64,000 nt of DNA from Planctomycetota bacterium (lineage in GTDB: Bacteria; Planctomycetota; UBA8742; UBA2392): positions 16,975-80,974 of the forward strand of contig JADLFN010000065.1 of assembly GCA_020845475.1 (NCBI GenBank), given 5' to 3'. Positions 50,994 through 60,563 of this stretch are shown one piece after another (positions within the stretch are counted from its first letter, which is position 1; each line of letters begins with the position of its first letter). A program made the position numbers and the translations under genes. The notes under the pieces were generated by a model that saw nothing but the letters and a program-made list of their open reading frames with translations, searched no databases and was not told the origin of the DNA.

Positions 50994-53159
50994 ATGCGCG
51001 TGATCAATCAAAGCGGGCTTTCCATCGGCTGGTGCGTCAGCCGTGTGCCCCCGCATAAATTGACCGCGACGTGCATAGTTAAAGGAACATACTCGCTCAA
51101 ACACGGCGAAGTGGCGCAGCCATTGCCTGAACAGCCTCCCCTCAACGCCGATGTTCACGACGGCGATGACATCGAGAAAATGCTGCTCGTCGCCGGCGAT
51201 TTTGCGCACTTCAAACCCGCCTGCGACGTGCTACTTACCGGCACGTGTTACGCGCGTGGCGGCAAAGCCGCGCCTTTGGAGCGTGTTTCGTTTGGCCTGG
51301 GCCGCTGGGAAAAATCGCTCATGGTCGTGGGCGATCGCAACTGGCAGCCCGGCTTGCTCGGCGCGAAGATGACCGACCCCGCGCCCTTTGTTTCCATGCC
51401 GCTGACCTACGAGCGCGCCTATGGCGGCCCGGGTTATGCCGCCAACCCCTTCGGGCGCGGCTACGTTCCCGTCGAGAAAGATCTCGTGGCGGGCAAGCAC
51501 CCGCTGCCGAACATTGAGAACCCGAACCAGCAGATCAGTGCGCCCAGCTCGCGCCCCGCTCCTGCCAGCTTTGGGCCCATTCCGGCCATCTGGCTTGCGC
51601 GCGCGAGCAAGGCAGGCACCTACGACAAGAAATGGCTCAAGCAGAACTGGCCTTTCTTCCCGGACAATTTCGACTGGAGCTTTTTCAACTATGCTCCGAC
51701 CGACCAGCAGCTCAAGGAATTCCCAAAGGGCGATGAGCCGCTGCGCATGAGGCAGATGCATCCCACGATTGCCAACTACGAGGCCAAACTGCCCGGCATC
51801 AGGCCGCGCTTCTTTTTGCGCGAGCAGTTGGGCAACAAGTTCGAAATCCGCGAGGCGTTGTTGCAGCTCGACACGGTGTTCGTGGACATGAACAAAGAAC
51901 AGCTCACGCTCGTGTGGCGCGGCATCGCACCCATTGCCTCCAAGCGCATGATGGAGGTGCGCGACATTCTTGTAGTCACTGAGCCGCTCAACAAACCGCC
52001 CGCCAACGCCGAAAGCTATCACGCCATTCTTAGAGCAGAGTCTGCACCCGCGCTGCCCGCTACTCCCGGCCCGCGCAAACTCACGCCGCGCGAGACTGCA
52101 CCCACGGCGCGCGTGAACGTCTCCCACAATCTGCGCGAGGCGGTTGCCAAAGCCACAGCCGACAAGAAGCTGGCCTCGCCGCTGCTCGAGAAGCTGGCAT
52201 TCCTAGCCAAGGCGATTGAGAAACTGCCCGAGGTTGCGCAGCCGCGCGTCTGGACGCGCGAGCGCGTCATGGCCGCCAAGCCCGGCGAGCTTGCGGGCGC
52301 GGATTTGAGCGAACTCGACCTCTCCGGCCTCAAGCTGGCCAATGCCAACCTGGCGGGCGCGATTTTGACCTGCGCCAACCTCTCCAAGTCAGACCTCAGC
52401 GGCGCCGACTTGAAGGCGGCGATTCTGGCCGACGCGGAACTTTCGGGCGCTAATTGCGCCGGCGCTCAACTCGCCAACGCCGACCTCGTGCACAGCAGGC
52501 TCGACGGCGCCAGTTTCAAAGGCGCCAATCTTGCGGGCGCCGATTTCAGCCTCGCCGAAGGCAGCGGCGTTTCCTTCGAGAAGGCCGTCGCCGCCGGCGC
52601 CAAGTTCCTCGAAGCCAGCCTCGAAGGCTCGAATTTCCGCGACGCGGCCTGTTCCGACGCCGATTTCACGGCTTCACGTTTGCGCAAGGCGAACTTCGAG
52701 AGTGCGAACTTGCAGGGCGCAAGCCTTGAGCTATGTGATGCGAGCGATGCCGTGTTCAATGGCGCGCACTGCAAGCTGCTCAAGGCCGGGCGAGGCGCCA
52801 ATCTTTCTCGCGCGAAGTTCAAGGGCGTCAAAGCCACGCAGGCGGCGTTTCATGGCTCGAAGCTCGATGGCGCGGATTTCGGCGATGCCGACCTGACGCG
52901 CGCGTTCTTTGACGGCGCCTCGCTGGCGGGCGTGAACCTGGCCAACATCAAGGCGCACGAAGCGCGTTTTGATCACGCTTCGCTGAAAGGCGCGACGGTG
53001 ACCAGGGCGCACCTGCTCAAGGCTTCGTTTGAGAACGCCAACCTGGAAAGCGCCGATTTCCGCGGCGCCAACCTGTTTGAGGCCGAGTTCATGGATGCGC
53101 AAGGCGGCACCGCCAAACACTTCGAGGGAGCGAACATCAAGAGGACAAAACTTGCCTGA
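50994..53159 (+). CDS. DUF2169 domain fused to pentapeptide repeats
   Basis: ATG 50994 follows AGGA. The N-terminal 330 residues are DUF2169 (ERAYGGPGYAANPFGRGYV, TIANYEAKLPGIRPRFFL), a known T6SS-linked domain next to VgrG and PAAR genes that is thought to help load effectors. After a linker, pentapeptide repeats of the A(D/N)LXX type run from about 420 to the end (for example ANLAGADFSLAEGSGVSFEK). 721 residues. It overlaps the next pentapeptide gene by eight bases. Confidence 0.9.
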   Translation: MRVINQSGLSIGWCVSRVPPHKLTATCIVKGTYSLKHGEVAQPLPEQPPLNADVHDGDDIEKMLLVAGDFAHFKPACDVLLTGTCYARGGKAAPLERVSFGLGRWEKSLMVVGDRNWQPGLLGAKMTDPAPFVSMPLTYERAYGGPGYAANPFGRGYVPVEKDLVAGKHPLPNIENPNQQISAPSSRPAPASFGPIPAIWLARASKAGTYDKKWLKQNWPFFPDNFDWSFFNYAPTDQQLKEFPKGDEPLRMRQMHPTIANYEAKLPGIRPRFFLREQLGNKFEIREALLQLDTVFVDMNKEQLTLVWRGIAPIASKRMMEVRDILVVTEPLNKPPANAESYHAILRAESAPALPATPGPRKLTPRETAPTARVNVSHNLREAVAKATADKKLASPLLEKLAFLAKAIEKLPEVAQPRVWTRERVMAAKPGELAGADLSELDLSGLKLANANLAGAILTCANLSKSDLSGADLKAAILADAELSGANCAGAQLANADLVHSRLDGASFKGANLAGADFSLAEGSGVSFEKAVAAGAKFLEASLEGSNFRDAACSDADFTASRLRKANFESANLQGASLELCDASDAVFNGAHCKLLKAGRGANLSRAKFKGVKATQAAFHGSKLDGADFGDADLTRAFFDGASLAGVNLANIKAHEARFDHASLKGATVTRAHLLKASFENANLESADFRGANLFEAEFMDAQGGTAKHFEGANIKRTKLA

Positions 53160-54105
53160 GGCGCCGACCCACCGTGAAGTTGCATCGGGGCAGTTCGCCA
53201 AGCTCGCGCGCGAGGGCCGCCTGCCGCCACACTGCGTGCCCGGCGGCAAGTCGCTGGCGGGCGCCGATCTCACGGGCGCGCATCTCGCGGGCTGCGACCT
53301 GCGCGGCGTGGATTTCAGCGAGGCTGATTGCACGCGCGCTGATTTCAGCAAGGCCAACCTCGAAGGCGCCAACTTCGCGCAGGCGAAGCTCACGGGCGCG
53401 CAGTTCAGCCAGAGCAACCTCAAGCGCGCCAGTTTTGTGAACGCCGAGGCCAAGAACGCCATGTTCCTGGGTTGCTCCATGCAAGGCGCGGACCTGCGCG
53501 GCAGTTTCTTTGCCTGCCTGTTCCAGGAGCCCGCCGCCGCCGACGCAAAGTTTGCCGGCGGCAAGTTCAATCAATGTTCGTTCCGCGGTGCTTCGCTGCC
53601 CAAAGCCGATTTCTCCGGCTGCGAGCTGGAAGCCTGCGACTTTGCTGAAGCGTTCCTCGAGACCGCCATCTTCAAGGGCGCTTCGATCAAGGGCGCGGAC
53701 TTTACCGGTGCCAACCTCAAGAGCGCGGCTTTCATTAGCGCCAAAGGCAAGGCGGTCAATTTCATGGGCGCGAACTGTAGCGGCGCCACGTTTGTGGATG
53801 CCGCGCTGCCTTCGGCGGTGTTCATGGAATGCAATCTGGAAAAGTCGGCGTTTGGCAACACGGACGTTTCGCAGTCGTTCTTCGCGCAGTGCAACGCCAC
53901 GCAGGCGCAGTTCGTGAAGGCGAAGTTGGTGTATTCCGATTTCGCCTACGCACGTTTTGCTCAAACGCGCTTCACCGGCGCTGATCTCAGCGGCGCCAAC
54001 CTGCACGCAACGATTGAAAGCGAAGCCGATTTCAGCGGTGCCAACTTGAAGAACGTCAGGCGCACCGATGCAGAACTCTTCGCGGCGGAGAACCCGAAGA
54101 AATAG
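53152..54105 (+). CDS. Free-standing pentapeptide-repeat protein of the spike operon
   Basis: A TTG at 53152 inside the end of the previous gene is the best start: AGAGGA lies about six bases upstream and no in-frame ATG gives a better position. The 317-residue product consists of pentapeptide repeats (ADLTGAHLAGCDLRGVDFSE, ADFTGANLKSAAFISAKGKA) with no other domain. Such right-handed quadrilateral helices form rigid rods. Its coupling to the DUF2169 fusion suggests a paired scaffold. Confidence 0.82.
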   Translation: MPEAPTHREVASGQFAKLAREGRLPPHCVPGGKSLAGADLTGAHLAGCDLRGVDFSEADCTRADFSKANLEGANFAQAKLTGAQFSQSNLKRASFVNAEAKNAMFLGCSMQGADLRGSFFACLFQEPAAADAKFAGGKFNQCSFRGASLPKADFSGCELEACDFAEAFLETAIFKGASIKGADFTGANLKSAAFISAKGKAVNFMGANCSGATFVDAALPSAVFMECNLEKSAFGNTDVSQSFFAQCNATQAQFVKAKLVYSDFAYARFAQTRFTGADLSGANLHATIESEADFSGANLKNVRRTDAELFAAENPKK

Positions 54106-54113
54106 GAGAGGCC

Positions 54114-54623
54114 ATGTTCACGGAAACCCAAGTCGCCGTCACGCCCGCCACCGTGCTTGAAATCAAGGACGGCCGCCTCCTGCTGCAATTGCCGCAGCGC
54201 CAGGCCTGGGCCGCGCTGGCGTTGGCCTATCCCTACGCGCCCGAGGTGGGCGATGTGCTGCTGGCAATTGGCGAGGAAGACGTTTACGTGATCGGCGTGA
54301 TCGAAGGCCGCGGCAAGACGCGTTTTGAAGCGCCGGCCGACCTCGAAATCCACGCGCGCGGCCAGGTGAGAATCTCGGGCGAAGCCGGTGTCAAGCTCAG
54401 CGGGCCCAGTGTCGAGGTTGAGGCCGAGAAACTTGAACTGATCGCGCGCCAGGCCTTTGAGCGCTTTGTCGATGTGTATCGCATGGCCACGGGCGTGGTG
54501 CAAAACAGCGCGCAGCGCATGCGCACGCTCGTCAGCGGGCCCTGCACGTTGCAGGCCGAGACCATTGTCGAGCAGGCCGAAAAAGACGTGCGCATCGACG
54601 GCCAGCACATCAACCTGGGGTAA
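54114..54623 (+). CDS. DUF3540 protein
   Basis: A 169-residue beta-rich protein with TPATVLEIKDGRLLLQLPQR, VGDVLLAIGEEDVYVIGVIE and a C-terminal IRIDGQHINLG-like end, matching DUF3540, which is found in T6SS spike operons of the VgrG-DUF2169-PAAR type. It may resemble a piece of VgrG's OB fold and beta-helix. Eight bases after the pentapeptide gene and four before the PAAR-like one. Confidence 0.85.
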   Translation: MFTETQVAVTPATVLEIKDGRLLLQLPQRQAWAALALAYPYAPEVGDVLLAIGEEDVYVIGVIEGRGKTRFEAPADLEIHARGQVRISGEAGVKLSGPSVEVEAEKLELIARQAFERFVDVYRMATGVVQNSAQRMRTLVSGPCTLQAETIVEQAEKDVRIDGQHINLG

Positions 54624-54626
54624 GCC

Positions 54627-55040
54627 ATGATGCCAGCAACCACAAGAGGCGGCGGAATGTGCATGGCCATGCCGGACGTGTGCCTCGTTCCCGCGCCGCC
54701 GGCACCGCCTGTGCCCACGCCGTTTCCGAACATTGCGCAGTGCACTGACGGCAACCCCGGCACGTGCACGCTCAAAGTGAAAATCATGAACATGCCTGCA
54801 CTCGTGGCCAACTCCATGATCATGATGTCGTCGGGCGATGAGGCCGGCAGCGCGGGCGGCGTTACGTCAGGCATGATCAAGGGCCCCGGCAGCATCAAGA
54901 AGGGCGCGATGAAAGTAAGCTTCGAAGGCAAGCCGGCCTGCACGCTCATGAGCATGGTGGCGCAAAACGGCGCCTCGGCCAACGCGCCGCCGGGCGTGCA
55001 GATGGTGCCCTCGCAGGCCAAAGTGCTGATCATGCCGTAG
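54627..55040 (+). CDS. PAAR-like DUF4150 spike tip
   Basis: A 137-residue protein rich in Met, Pro, Gly and Cys (GGGMCMAMPDVCLVPAPPAP, PFPNIAQC) typical of the DUF4150 branch of PAAR proteins that cap the VgrG spike with a metal-bound cone. It has no toxin extension, so effectors must load in another way. Last gene of the spike operon. Its stop abuts the stop of the convergent RDD gene with no base between. Confidence 0.9.
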   Translation: MMPATTRGGGMCMAMPDVCLVPAPPAPPVPTPFPNIAQCTDGNPGTCTLKVKIMNMPALVANSMIMMSSGDEAGSAGGVTSGMIKGPGSIKKGAMKVSFEGKPACTLMSMVAQNGASANAPPGVQMVPSQAKVLIMP

Positions 55041-55880
55041 TTACTGGTACAGGTCTGGGTAAAGCTGGCGCAGTTGTTCCTTCAGCGCGGCATAAAGCTC
55101 ATAGAGAAAGCGCTCCGCCAGCTGCGGCGTGATTGGCTGGCTGTATTCCATTTTCTGGGCCAGGCCCGCCGCTACGGCCATGGCGGCCTGCATGCGCACC
55201 GGTTGCATGAAGTAGCGGATGCGCGTGCCGAACTCCCCCAGCTTCACGTAATCCTCGGCGCCCAGGCGCGAGATCTCGCGGCTGTTGAGCGGGAACAGCC
55301 GGTCGGGGATTTCAAAGTAACCCGGCACGCGCACTTCATCGCCGAAGTCCCGCGGCGCCTTGAGAACCACCACCAAGGTTCCGGCAATGATGTCGCCCAG
55401 GCGACGGCCGCGCCTTTCAAAGAACGCGATGAAGGCCAGCGGCAGGAACACGAGTTCGATCAGGCGCGTGAATGCGCGCACCAGGCCTTCGCGCGGGCCG
55501 ATTTCCATGCCGTCTTCACGAATCACGCGCAACTTGCAGATGCGCTTGCCCGGCGTCTGGCCGGAGAAAATGCCCTCAAAGATAAAGAAGTAAGAAAAGA
55601 TGACCGCCAGGACGTGAAACGCAATCACCGCTGTCCACGTTTCGCCCGCAATGAACGCTATCTTGCTCAGGAGAATAATCGCGGCCACCACGGCCATGAG
55701 CAGGATGAGCAGATCCAGCACCAGCGCCGCTACACGGATCGGCGGGCTGGCGGCTTCGAAACTGGCCTCCACGTCTTCGGGCAGCGCAATGGCGTGCGTG
55801 TACGTGAGTGTGCCCACCCGCAGAACGTCGTTGTCGGGCCGGGTGGCATCAGTGAAGACGGGACGATAAACTCCTGCCAT
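55041..55880 (-). CDS. RDD-family membrane protein
   Basis: A 279-residue protein with an RDD domain: PPIRVAALVLDLLILL, then two more helices (about 60-110), GQTPGKRICKLRVIREDG and RRLGDIIAGTLVVV, followed by a hydrophilic C-terminal domain. It sits next to SpoIIM, DUF58 and MoxR genes, a known association. The ATG at 55880-55878 shares the CATG with the divergent SpoIIM gene's first ATG. Function unknown; transport or membrane assembly is usually suggested. Confidence 0.85.
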   Translation of the reverse strand: MAGVYRPVFTDATRPDNDVLRVGTLTYTHAIALPEDVEASFEAASPPIRVAALVLDLLILLMAVVAAIILLSKIAFIAGETWTAVIAFHVLAVIFSYFFIFEGIFSGQTPGKRICKLRVIREDGMEIGPREGLVRAFTRLIELVFLPLAFIAFFERRGRRLGDIIAGTLVVVLKAPRDFGDEVRVPGYFEIPDRLFPLNSREISRLGAEDYVKLGEFGTRIRYFMQPVRMQAAMAVAAGLAQKMEYSQPITPQLAERFLYELYAALKEQLRQLYPDLYQ

Positions 55881-56901
55881 GCCGCCACAGGATAACTTCA
55901 ACCAGCTCCCGATGGCCATGCATCCCAAGTCACGATGGAGAATTCTGGCCGAGCAGGGCGCAAGGCTTTCTGCGGGCAACACCCGGCCGCAATCGCAGGA
56001 AGAGGCCGAGCGTTTTGGCGCGCTTTTCCGCCAGGGCGCGACGGAGCTGGCGCGCGTCAAGGCGTTCTCGCCCGACCGGAGGCTGGGCGAAGCGTTGGAA
56101 CAGGCGGTGGCGACGGGGCATTTCGCCATGCACCGCGGCGAACGCGCGTCATGGCAGGACGCACTTCAGGGCTTCTTCTTTCTCGTGCCTCAACTCGTGC
56201 GCAGGAACTGGGCCTATATGGCAACCAGCGCGGCAATCACGTTCATCTCCGCGTTGATTGCCTTTGTTGCCGTGCAGCTTGATGAAAGCACCTTCTACCT
56301 TTTCATTGACCCGGGATTGGCCGGCGGACGCGATCCTTCAGCGTCAAGGGAGGCGCTCAAGGCCTCGCTTGAAGGCGGCATGGACAGCCTGGGCGAAGGC
56401 GCGGCTTTCTCATCGTTCCTGTTCGTGCACAACACCAAGGTCGCATTTATCTGCTTTGCGCTCGGTGCGCTGCTGGGCCTGCCCACGACCTACATGCTGA
56501 TCAAGAACGGGCTGATGCTGGGCGCGTTTATCGCCATTTATGAAGAAGCCGGGTTGCTGCCCGAAGTGCTGGCGTGGCTCTTGCCGCACGGCGTGCCTGA
56601 GTTTGGCGCGATTATCCTTTGCGGCGGCTGCGGGCTGATGTTGGGCCACCGCATACTCAACCCGGGCTCGCAGCCGCGCAGAGTGGCCATGCCGAAGTAC
56701 GCCACGCAGGCGTGCATCATCGCCATGGGTTGCGTGCCTCTGCTCTACACGGCGGGGATTATTGAAGGCATTTTCCGCCAGAGCGGCGCATCGATTGGCC
56801 TGCGTTACACGCTGTTCGCCGCCATGCTGCTGATCATCGGAAGCTGGCTGCTCTTCGCCGGCCGCGGCCGCGATCTTGATTCTACAGCGAGCCGGAGTTG
56901 A
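55879..56901 (+). CDS. SpoIIM-like membrane protein
   Basis: A 340-residue membrane protein of the stage II sporulation protein M family, which also occurs in non-spore-formers: FFLVPQLVRRNWAYMATSAA, LGALLGLPTTYMLIKNGLML, LLPHGVPEFGAIILCGGCGL and further helices near the end. In-frame ATGs at 55879, 55912 and 55918 are possible; those at 55912/55918 would avoid overlapping the RDD start. Its 3' end overlaps the DUF58 gene by 20 bases. Role inferred from the conserved cluster only. Confidence 0.85.
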   Translation: MPPQDNFNQLPMAMHPKSRWRILAEQGARLSAGNTRPQSQEEAERFGALFRQGATELARVKAFSPDRRLGEALEQAVATGHFAMHRGERASWQDALQGFFFLVPQLVRRNWAYMATSAAITFISALIAFVAVQLDESTFYLFIDPGLAGGRDPSASREALKASLEGGMDSLGEGAAFSSFLFVHNTKVAFICFALGALLGLPTTYMLIKNGLMLGAFIAIYEEAGLLPEVLAWLLPHGVPEFGAIILCGGCGLMLGHRILNPGSQPRRVAMPKYATQACIIAMGCVPLLYTAGIIEGIFRQSGASIGLRYTLFAAMLLIIGSWLLFAGRGRDLDSTASRS

Positions 56902-58198
56902 TGATTCGTCCGTAGAGATTGAGCAAAGGCGCCGCGATTTCTTCGGGTTCGGCGTCAATCGTGTGCACGCCGCCCTGCTGGATGCGGTGCAGGATCTCGC
57001 TGCGTTCTTCCAGCAGCGTCAGTGCCGCGAGCTGGCGATAGGCGTCGTTGACGTCGTTCACCTCATTCTCGACGGTCGCCTGGTAAACCGGGTCGCGCAC
57101 GCTGCACACCACGACGGCGTGGCGCTTGCGCACGGCCGCGATGTTGCGCTGCAGCTCCCAGCCCTGGGCCTCGTTGTCGAAATCGGTCGCGATTACCACC
57201 AGCGCGCGGCGCGAGAGCGCATGGCCCATGGCGACAAAGGCCGGCGTGAACGCGGTTTCGCCGTGGCCGGGCTTGACCTCCAGCGAGGCGCGAATGATGC
57301 GCGCCAGCTGGCCCGCAGCCGCGCGCGGCGGAATCAGTACGCGCACCGATTGATCAAAAATCATCAGGCCCACCAGGTCGCCGCGCTGCAGCGAGGCGGC
57401 GGCCAGGCGCGCGAGCGATGCCAGCGCGTGGTCAACTTTGCGCAGGCCGCCCACGCGGCCGCCCATGAGCCGGCCCGCGTCGCAACAGAGCATGACGTGC
57501 CGGCGCCGCTCGGGCTCGTAGCGCCGCACGGAAAGCTGGCCGGTGCGCGCGTAGGCCTTCCAGTCCACGCTTTGCGGCGGATCGCCCGGCACGTAGGGCG
57601 CGAGCGATTCAAACTCGCCGCCGCGCCCCACGCCGCGCGCGCGGTTCACGCCGGCATCAGCATCGCGCATGGCCGCGAGGATCAGGCGGTTGCTGTGCAG
57701 CAGTTCCACGCCGGGTATGCCAAGGAGGCCGGCCTTGGCCGACAAACGAATCACGCGCCGCATCAGGTTCAGCGGGCCGCGCGCTTCGAACGTGGCATGA
57801 TCGAGTGCGTACTGGCCGCGGTCCTGCACCGTGTATTTGAGCGCGGCCTGGGCGGACCCTTGGGGCGCAATGCCAAAGGCAATCGGCTCGCGGCTGCCCT
57901 CAAGCGCAGCGGGCAGTACGTCCCAAAGGCGGCCCTTGATCGCGCGCGAGCCCTGGTTCGTCAGCGTAAGAACCAGTTCAACTTCGCCGCCGATACCGGA
58001 TTCCGCAGGCAGCTTGCGCTCAAGCAACAGGTCGTCACGACGCGGCAAAAGCAGCACGTCAGCGCCAACGAACAGAACCAGTGCGGCGCACGCCAGCAGC
58101 CACACAAAAACCAGTTCCGCCATCCAAAGCGCGGCTATCGCAAGGCCAAGGATGGCCAGCGCAAGCAGCAGCAGTGTTCTGGTGGGCGAGAAGGTCAT
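56882..58198 (-). CDS. DUF58 (VWA-like) protein
   Basis: A 438-residue protein with two N-terminal membrane helices (about 8-52) and the DUF58 signature YVPGDPPQSVDWKAYARTGQ, RRYEPERRRHVMLCCDAGR. The VWA-like metal-site pattern (DAGRLMGG) follows. DUF58 proteins are partners of MoxR ATPases in an unresolved chaperone role. ATG 58198 overlaps the MoxR stop by one base. Confidence 0.92.
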   Translation of the reverse strand: MTFSPTRTLLLLALAILGLAIAALWMAELVFVWLLACAALVLFVGADVLLLPRRDDLLLERKLPAESGIGGEVELVLTLTNQGSRAIKGRLWDVLPAALEGSREPIAFGIAPQGSAQAALKYTVQDRGQYALDHATFEARGPLNLMRRVIRLSAKAGLLGIPGVELLHSNRLILAAMRDADAGVNRARGVGRGGEFESLAPYVPGDPPQSVDWKAYARTGQLSVRRYEPERRRHVMLCCDAGRLMGGRVGGLRKVDHALASLARLAAASLQRGDLVGLMIFDQSVRVLIPPRAAAGQLARIIRASLEVKPGHGETAFTPAFVAMGHALSRRALVVIATDFDNEAQGWELQRNIAAVRKRHAVVVCSVRDPVYQATVENEVNDVNDAYRQLAALTLLEERSEILHRIQQGGVHTIDAEPEEIAAPLLNLYGRIINSGSL

Positions 58199-59238
58199 TA
58201 CCTCGGTGCCGGAATGCGGCTGACGATGTCCTCGAGGATTGTGTCCGTTGAGACGCCTTCGAGCTCTGCGGCCGGCGTGCGGAAGATGCGATGGCGCAGG
58301 GTGGGGGTCACCAGCTCGCGCACGTCGTCGGGTATCACGAACGCGCGGCGGTTGGTCGCCGCGAGCGCCCTTGACGCGCGCAGCAGCATCACACCCGCGC
58401 GCGTGCTGGCACCCGCACGCAGGAACGCGTGCTCGCGCGTGGCGCGCAGAATATTGAGCGCGTAAGCGGCGACGTTGGGGTTGACCTGCACGTGAAACAC
58501 CAGCTCGCGCATGAGCTTGAGATCCATGGCGCTGAATAACTCCACGGCACCCAGACCCGCCAGTTCGTCGTTTGATTTGGGTGCGCCGTGCTGCTGCATG
58601 ATTTCAAGCTCGCTCTTGGCATCAGGGTAATTCAGGTTGAGCTTGAACAGGAAGCGGTCGAGCTCGGCTTCCGGCAGCGGGTAGGTGCCCTCGCTCTCAA
58701 GCGGGTTTTGCGTGGCGACCACGCAGAAAATGTCCGAGAGCGCGTGATCCTGACCGTCAGCAGTCACGATGCGCTCCTGCATGGCCTGCAACAGCGCCGC
58801 CTGGGTGCGCGCGGGCGCGCGGTTGATTTCGTCAGCGAGCAGCAACTGCGTGAACACCGGGCCCTTGCGGAACTCGAACTCCGCGCGGTCCGGCCTGAAA
58901 ATGCTCGTGCCCGTAATGTCGCTGGGCATGAGGTCGGGTGTGAACTGGATGCGCTTGAAATCGAGCGAGCACAGCCGGCCCACGGTGCGCACGAGCAACG
59001 TCTTGGCCGTGCCCGGGTTGCCTTCCAGCAGAACGTGGCCTTGCACGAGCAAGCCCACCACCATGTAGCGCACAATGCCGGTCTGGCCTTTGACCACGCG
59101 GCCCACATTGGCTTCCACCTGGTCGCAGAACTCGCCGATCTTCGCGAATTGCGCCTGGCGCAGAACAGCGGCGCTGGGCGTTGCAGGTTTGGGTGCTTCG
59201 GGCTGGGTTTGATCCGTGAAATCGGGTGCGCCGCTCAT
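58198..59238 (-). CDS. MoxR-family AAA+ ATPase, second copy
   Basis: A 346-residue AAA+ protein with Walker A EGNPGTAKTLLVRT, Walker B LLADEINRAPARTQAALLQAM, ATQNPLESEGTYPLPEAELD and the C-terminal RVPDDVRELV-type region (NRRAFVIPDDVRELVTPTLR). It is the partnered MoxR of the DUF58/DUF4350/DUF4129 operon, overlapping DUF4350 by four bases. Likely drives remodelling of membrane or envelope proteins. Confidence 0.95.
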   Translation of the reverse strand: MSGAPDFTDQTQPEAPKPATPSAAVLRQAQFAKIGEFCDQVEANVGRVVKGQTGIVRYMVVGLLVQGHVLLEGNPGTAKTLLVRTVGRLCSLDFKRIQFTPDLMPSDITGTSIFRPDRAEFEFRKGPVFTQLLLADEINRAPARTQAALLQAMQERIVTADGQDHALSDIFCVVATQNPLESEGTYPLPEAELDRFLFKLNLNYPDAKSELEIMQQHGAPKSNDELAGLGAVELFSAMDLKLMRELVFHVQVNPNVAAYALNILRATREHAFLRAGASTRAGVMLLRASRALAATNRRAFVIPDDVRELVTPTLRHRIFRTPAAELEGVSTDTILEDIVSRIPAPR

Positions 59239-60563
59239 GCATTCCTCGTGGGTACGTGTTTGGCTAGAGACACTTCGCGTTTGAGCGAGCTGACGGCGGC
59301 CGCCGCCTGAATCAGGCCGCCTTCGCTGCCGCCGGCAAATCCGATCGCTTCAAGTCGTTGCTCAATTTCGCGCGGCACGCCCTTGGGCGTTGAGCCCGCG
59401 ATGCCCGCAGCATGGACCTGTGCGCGCGCGGATTGCAGCGCGTAGGGTGCACGATGAATCACGGCGCGGGCGGCCGGGCCATAGTCGCGCGCGCGCGCCA
59501 TCAGCCGCGCCACGCCCTCAATCACCAGTGCGCGCGAGCGTCGCTGATCGCTCTCGGCTTCCAGCGGACGCAGCACCGTGGCCTCGCGCCAGAAGAACAG
59601 GCCCAGCAGCAGCAGCAGCGAGAGCAGCGCCCAGAGCGCGGGCGGGCGCACGGCCAGATATTCCAGCGATGCCTGCGTGGACAGGCCGTGCAACGCCTCG
59701 TCAATCGAGATCGAGCGCGAGTTTCCGGCGTTCATGACGATCTTGGCCAAAGCCGCGGCTTCGCCCTCTCCGAGAAAGCGATTGGAGATCAGGTCAGGTT
59801 CGGCAAGCACGACGAGATTGCGCTCGTTGTTGCGCAGCGCCACAGGGTTGCCGGCGCTGTCCTTGACCAGGACTTGCCAGCGCGGCGGCGGCTCCGGCTC
59901 ATAAGGCGAGCGCACTTTTGGCTTGGGCTGCGCCTTGAGAACGAAGTACTGGGGAAATGGATGCTTGCCGCCAAGTTTCGCCGACAGCTTGCCTTCGCCA
60001 TCTGTCAGGGTTGCAGCTTCCGTGGCGCGATGAAACTCGAGTTCGCCATCGAGCTTGGCCAGCTCCAGCAGCTTGCGGCATTCTTCCAGCGAGCCGATGC
60101 TCTCCTGCAGCACGACCGATTCGCCGTCCTCGGTCTCCACCTGCGAATAATGGCGCTTGGGCAGCACCAGGATGATGTTGGCCTTGCGTTCATCTTCAAA
60201 CAGCGCGCGCAGTTCAGCCTCGTGTTCTTCAACGTGGCCGCCGCTGGGCTCAAGCAGGGCGAGCGTGCGCCCGCCACGCTTGAAGAACTCGTCGTCGAGG
60301 CGATCAAGGCGCGCCACGGTGGTTTCAACCTTGAAGCCGCTCTTCTGCAACAACTCGACGAGTGCGCGGTGCCCGCCGGGCGAGGGCGAGCCGCTGTTGG
60401 TGAAATTCTCACGCGTCTCGGGATCCTCGAAAACGCCGCGCAGGATCATGAACAGCGTAACGGCCGCCATGACCGCGATGAAAAGCCAGCGCATGCGCAC
60501 GTCCACAACGCCGGGCTCGGCAGTCTTCAGGCGCTTGGCGATTTTCGTTGTCTCATGTCTCAT
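59235..60563 (-). CDS. DUF4350-family membrane protein
   Basis: A 442-residue protein with an N-terminal helix (about 28-44), a periplasmic DUF4350 domain (GHRALVELLQKSGFKVETTV, ALLEPSGGHVEEHE) and a second helix (ALWALLSLLLLLGLFFWREA). The C-terminal cytoplasmic part is Arg-rich. It overlaps neighbours by four bases on both sides (59235-59238, 60560-60563). Function not established. Confidence 0.88.
   Translation of the reverse strand: MRHETTKIAKRLKTAEPGVVDVRMRWLFIAVMAAVTLFMILRGVFEDPETRENFTNSGSPSPGGHRALVELLQKSGFKVETTVARLDRLDDEFFKRGGRTLALLEPSGGHVEEHEAELRALFEDERKANIILVLPKRHYSQVETEDGESVVLQESIGSLEECRKLLELAKLDGELEFHRATEAATLTDGEGKLSAKLGGKHPFPQYFVLKAQPKPKVRSPYEPEPPPRWQVLVKDSAGNPVALRNNERNLVVLAEPDLISNRFLGEGEAAALAKIVMNAGNSRSISIDEALHGLSTQASLEYLAVRPPALWALLSLLLLLGLFFWREATVLRPLEAESDQRRSRALVIEGVARLMARARDYGPAARAVIHRAPYALQSARAQVHAAGIAGSTPKGVPREIEQRLEAIGFAGGSEGGLIQAAAAVSSLKREVSLAKHVPTRNA

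Noticed and set aside
52300..54100. Repeated GGCGCC-rich DNA as a mobile repeat
   Set aside because: It is the codon pattern of pentapeptide repeats.
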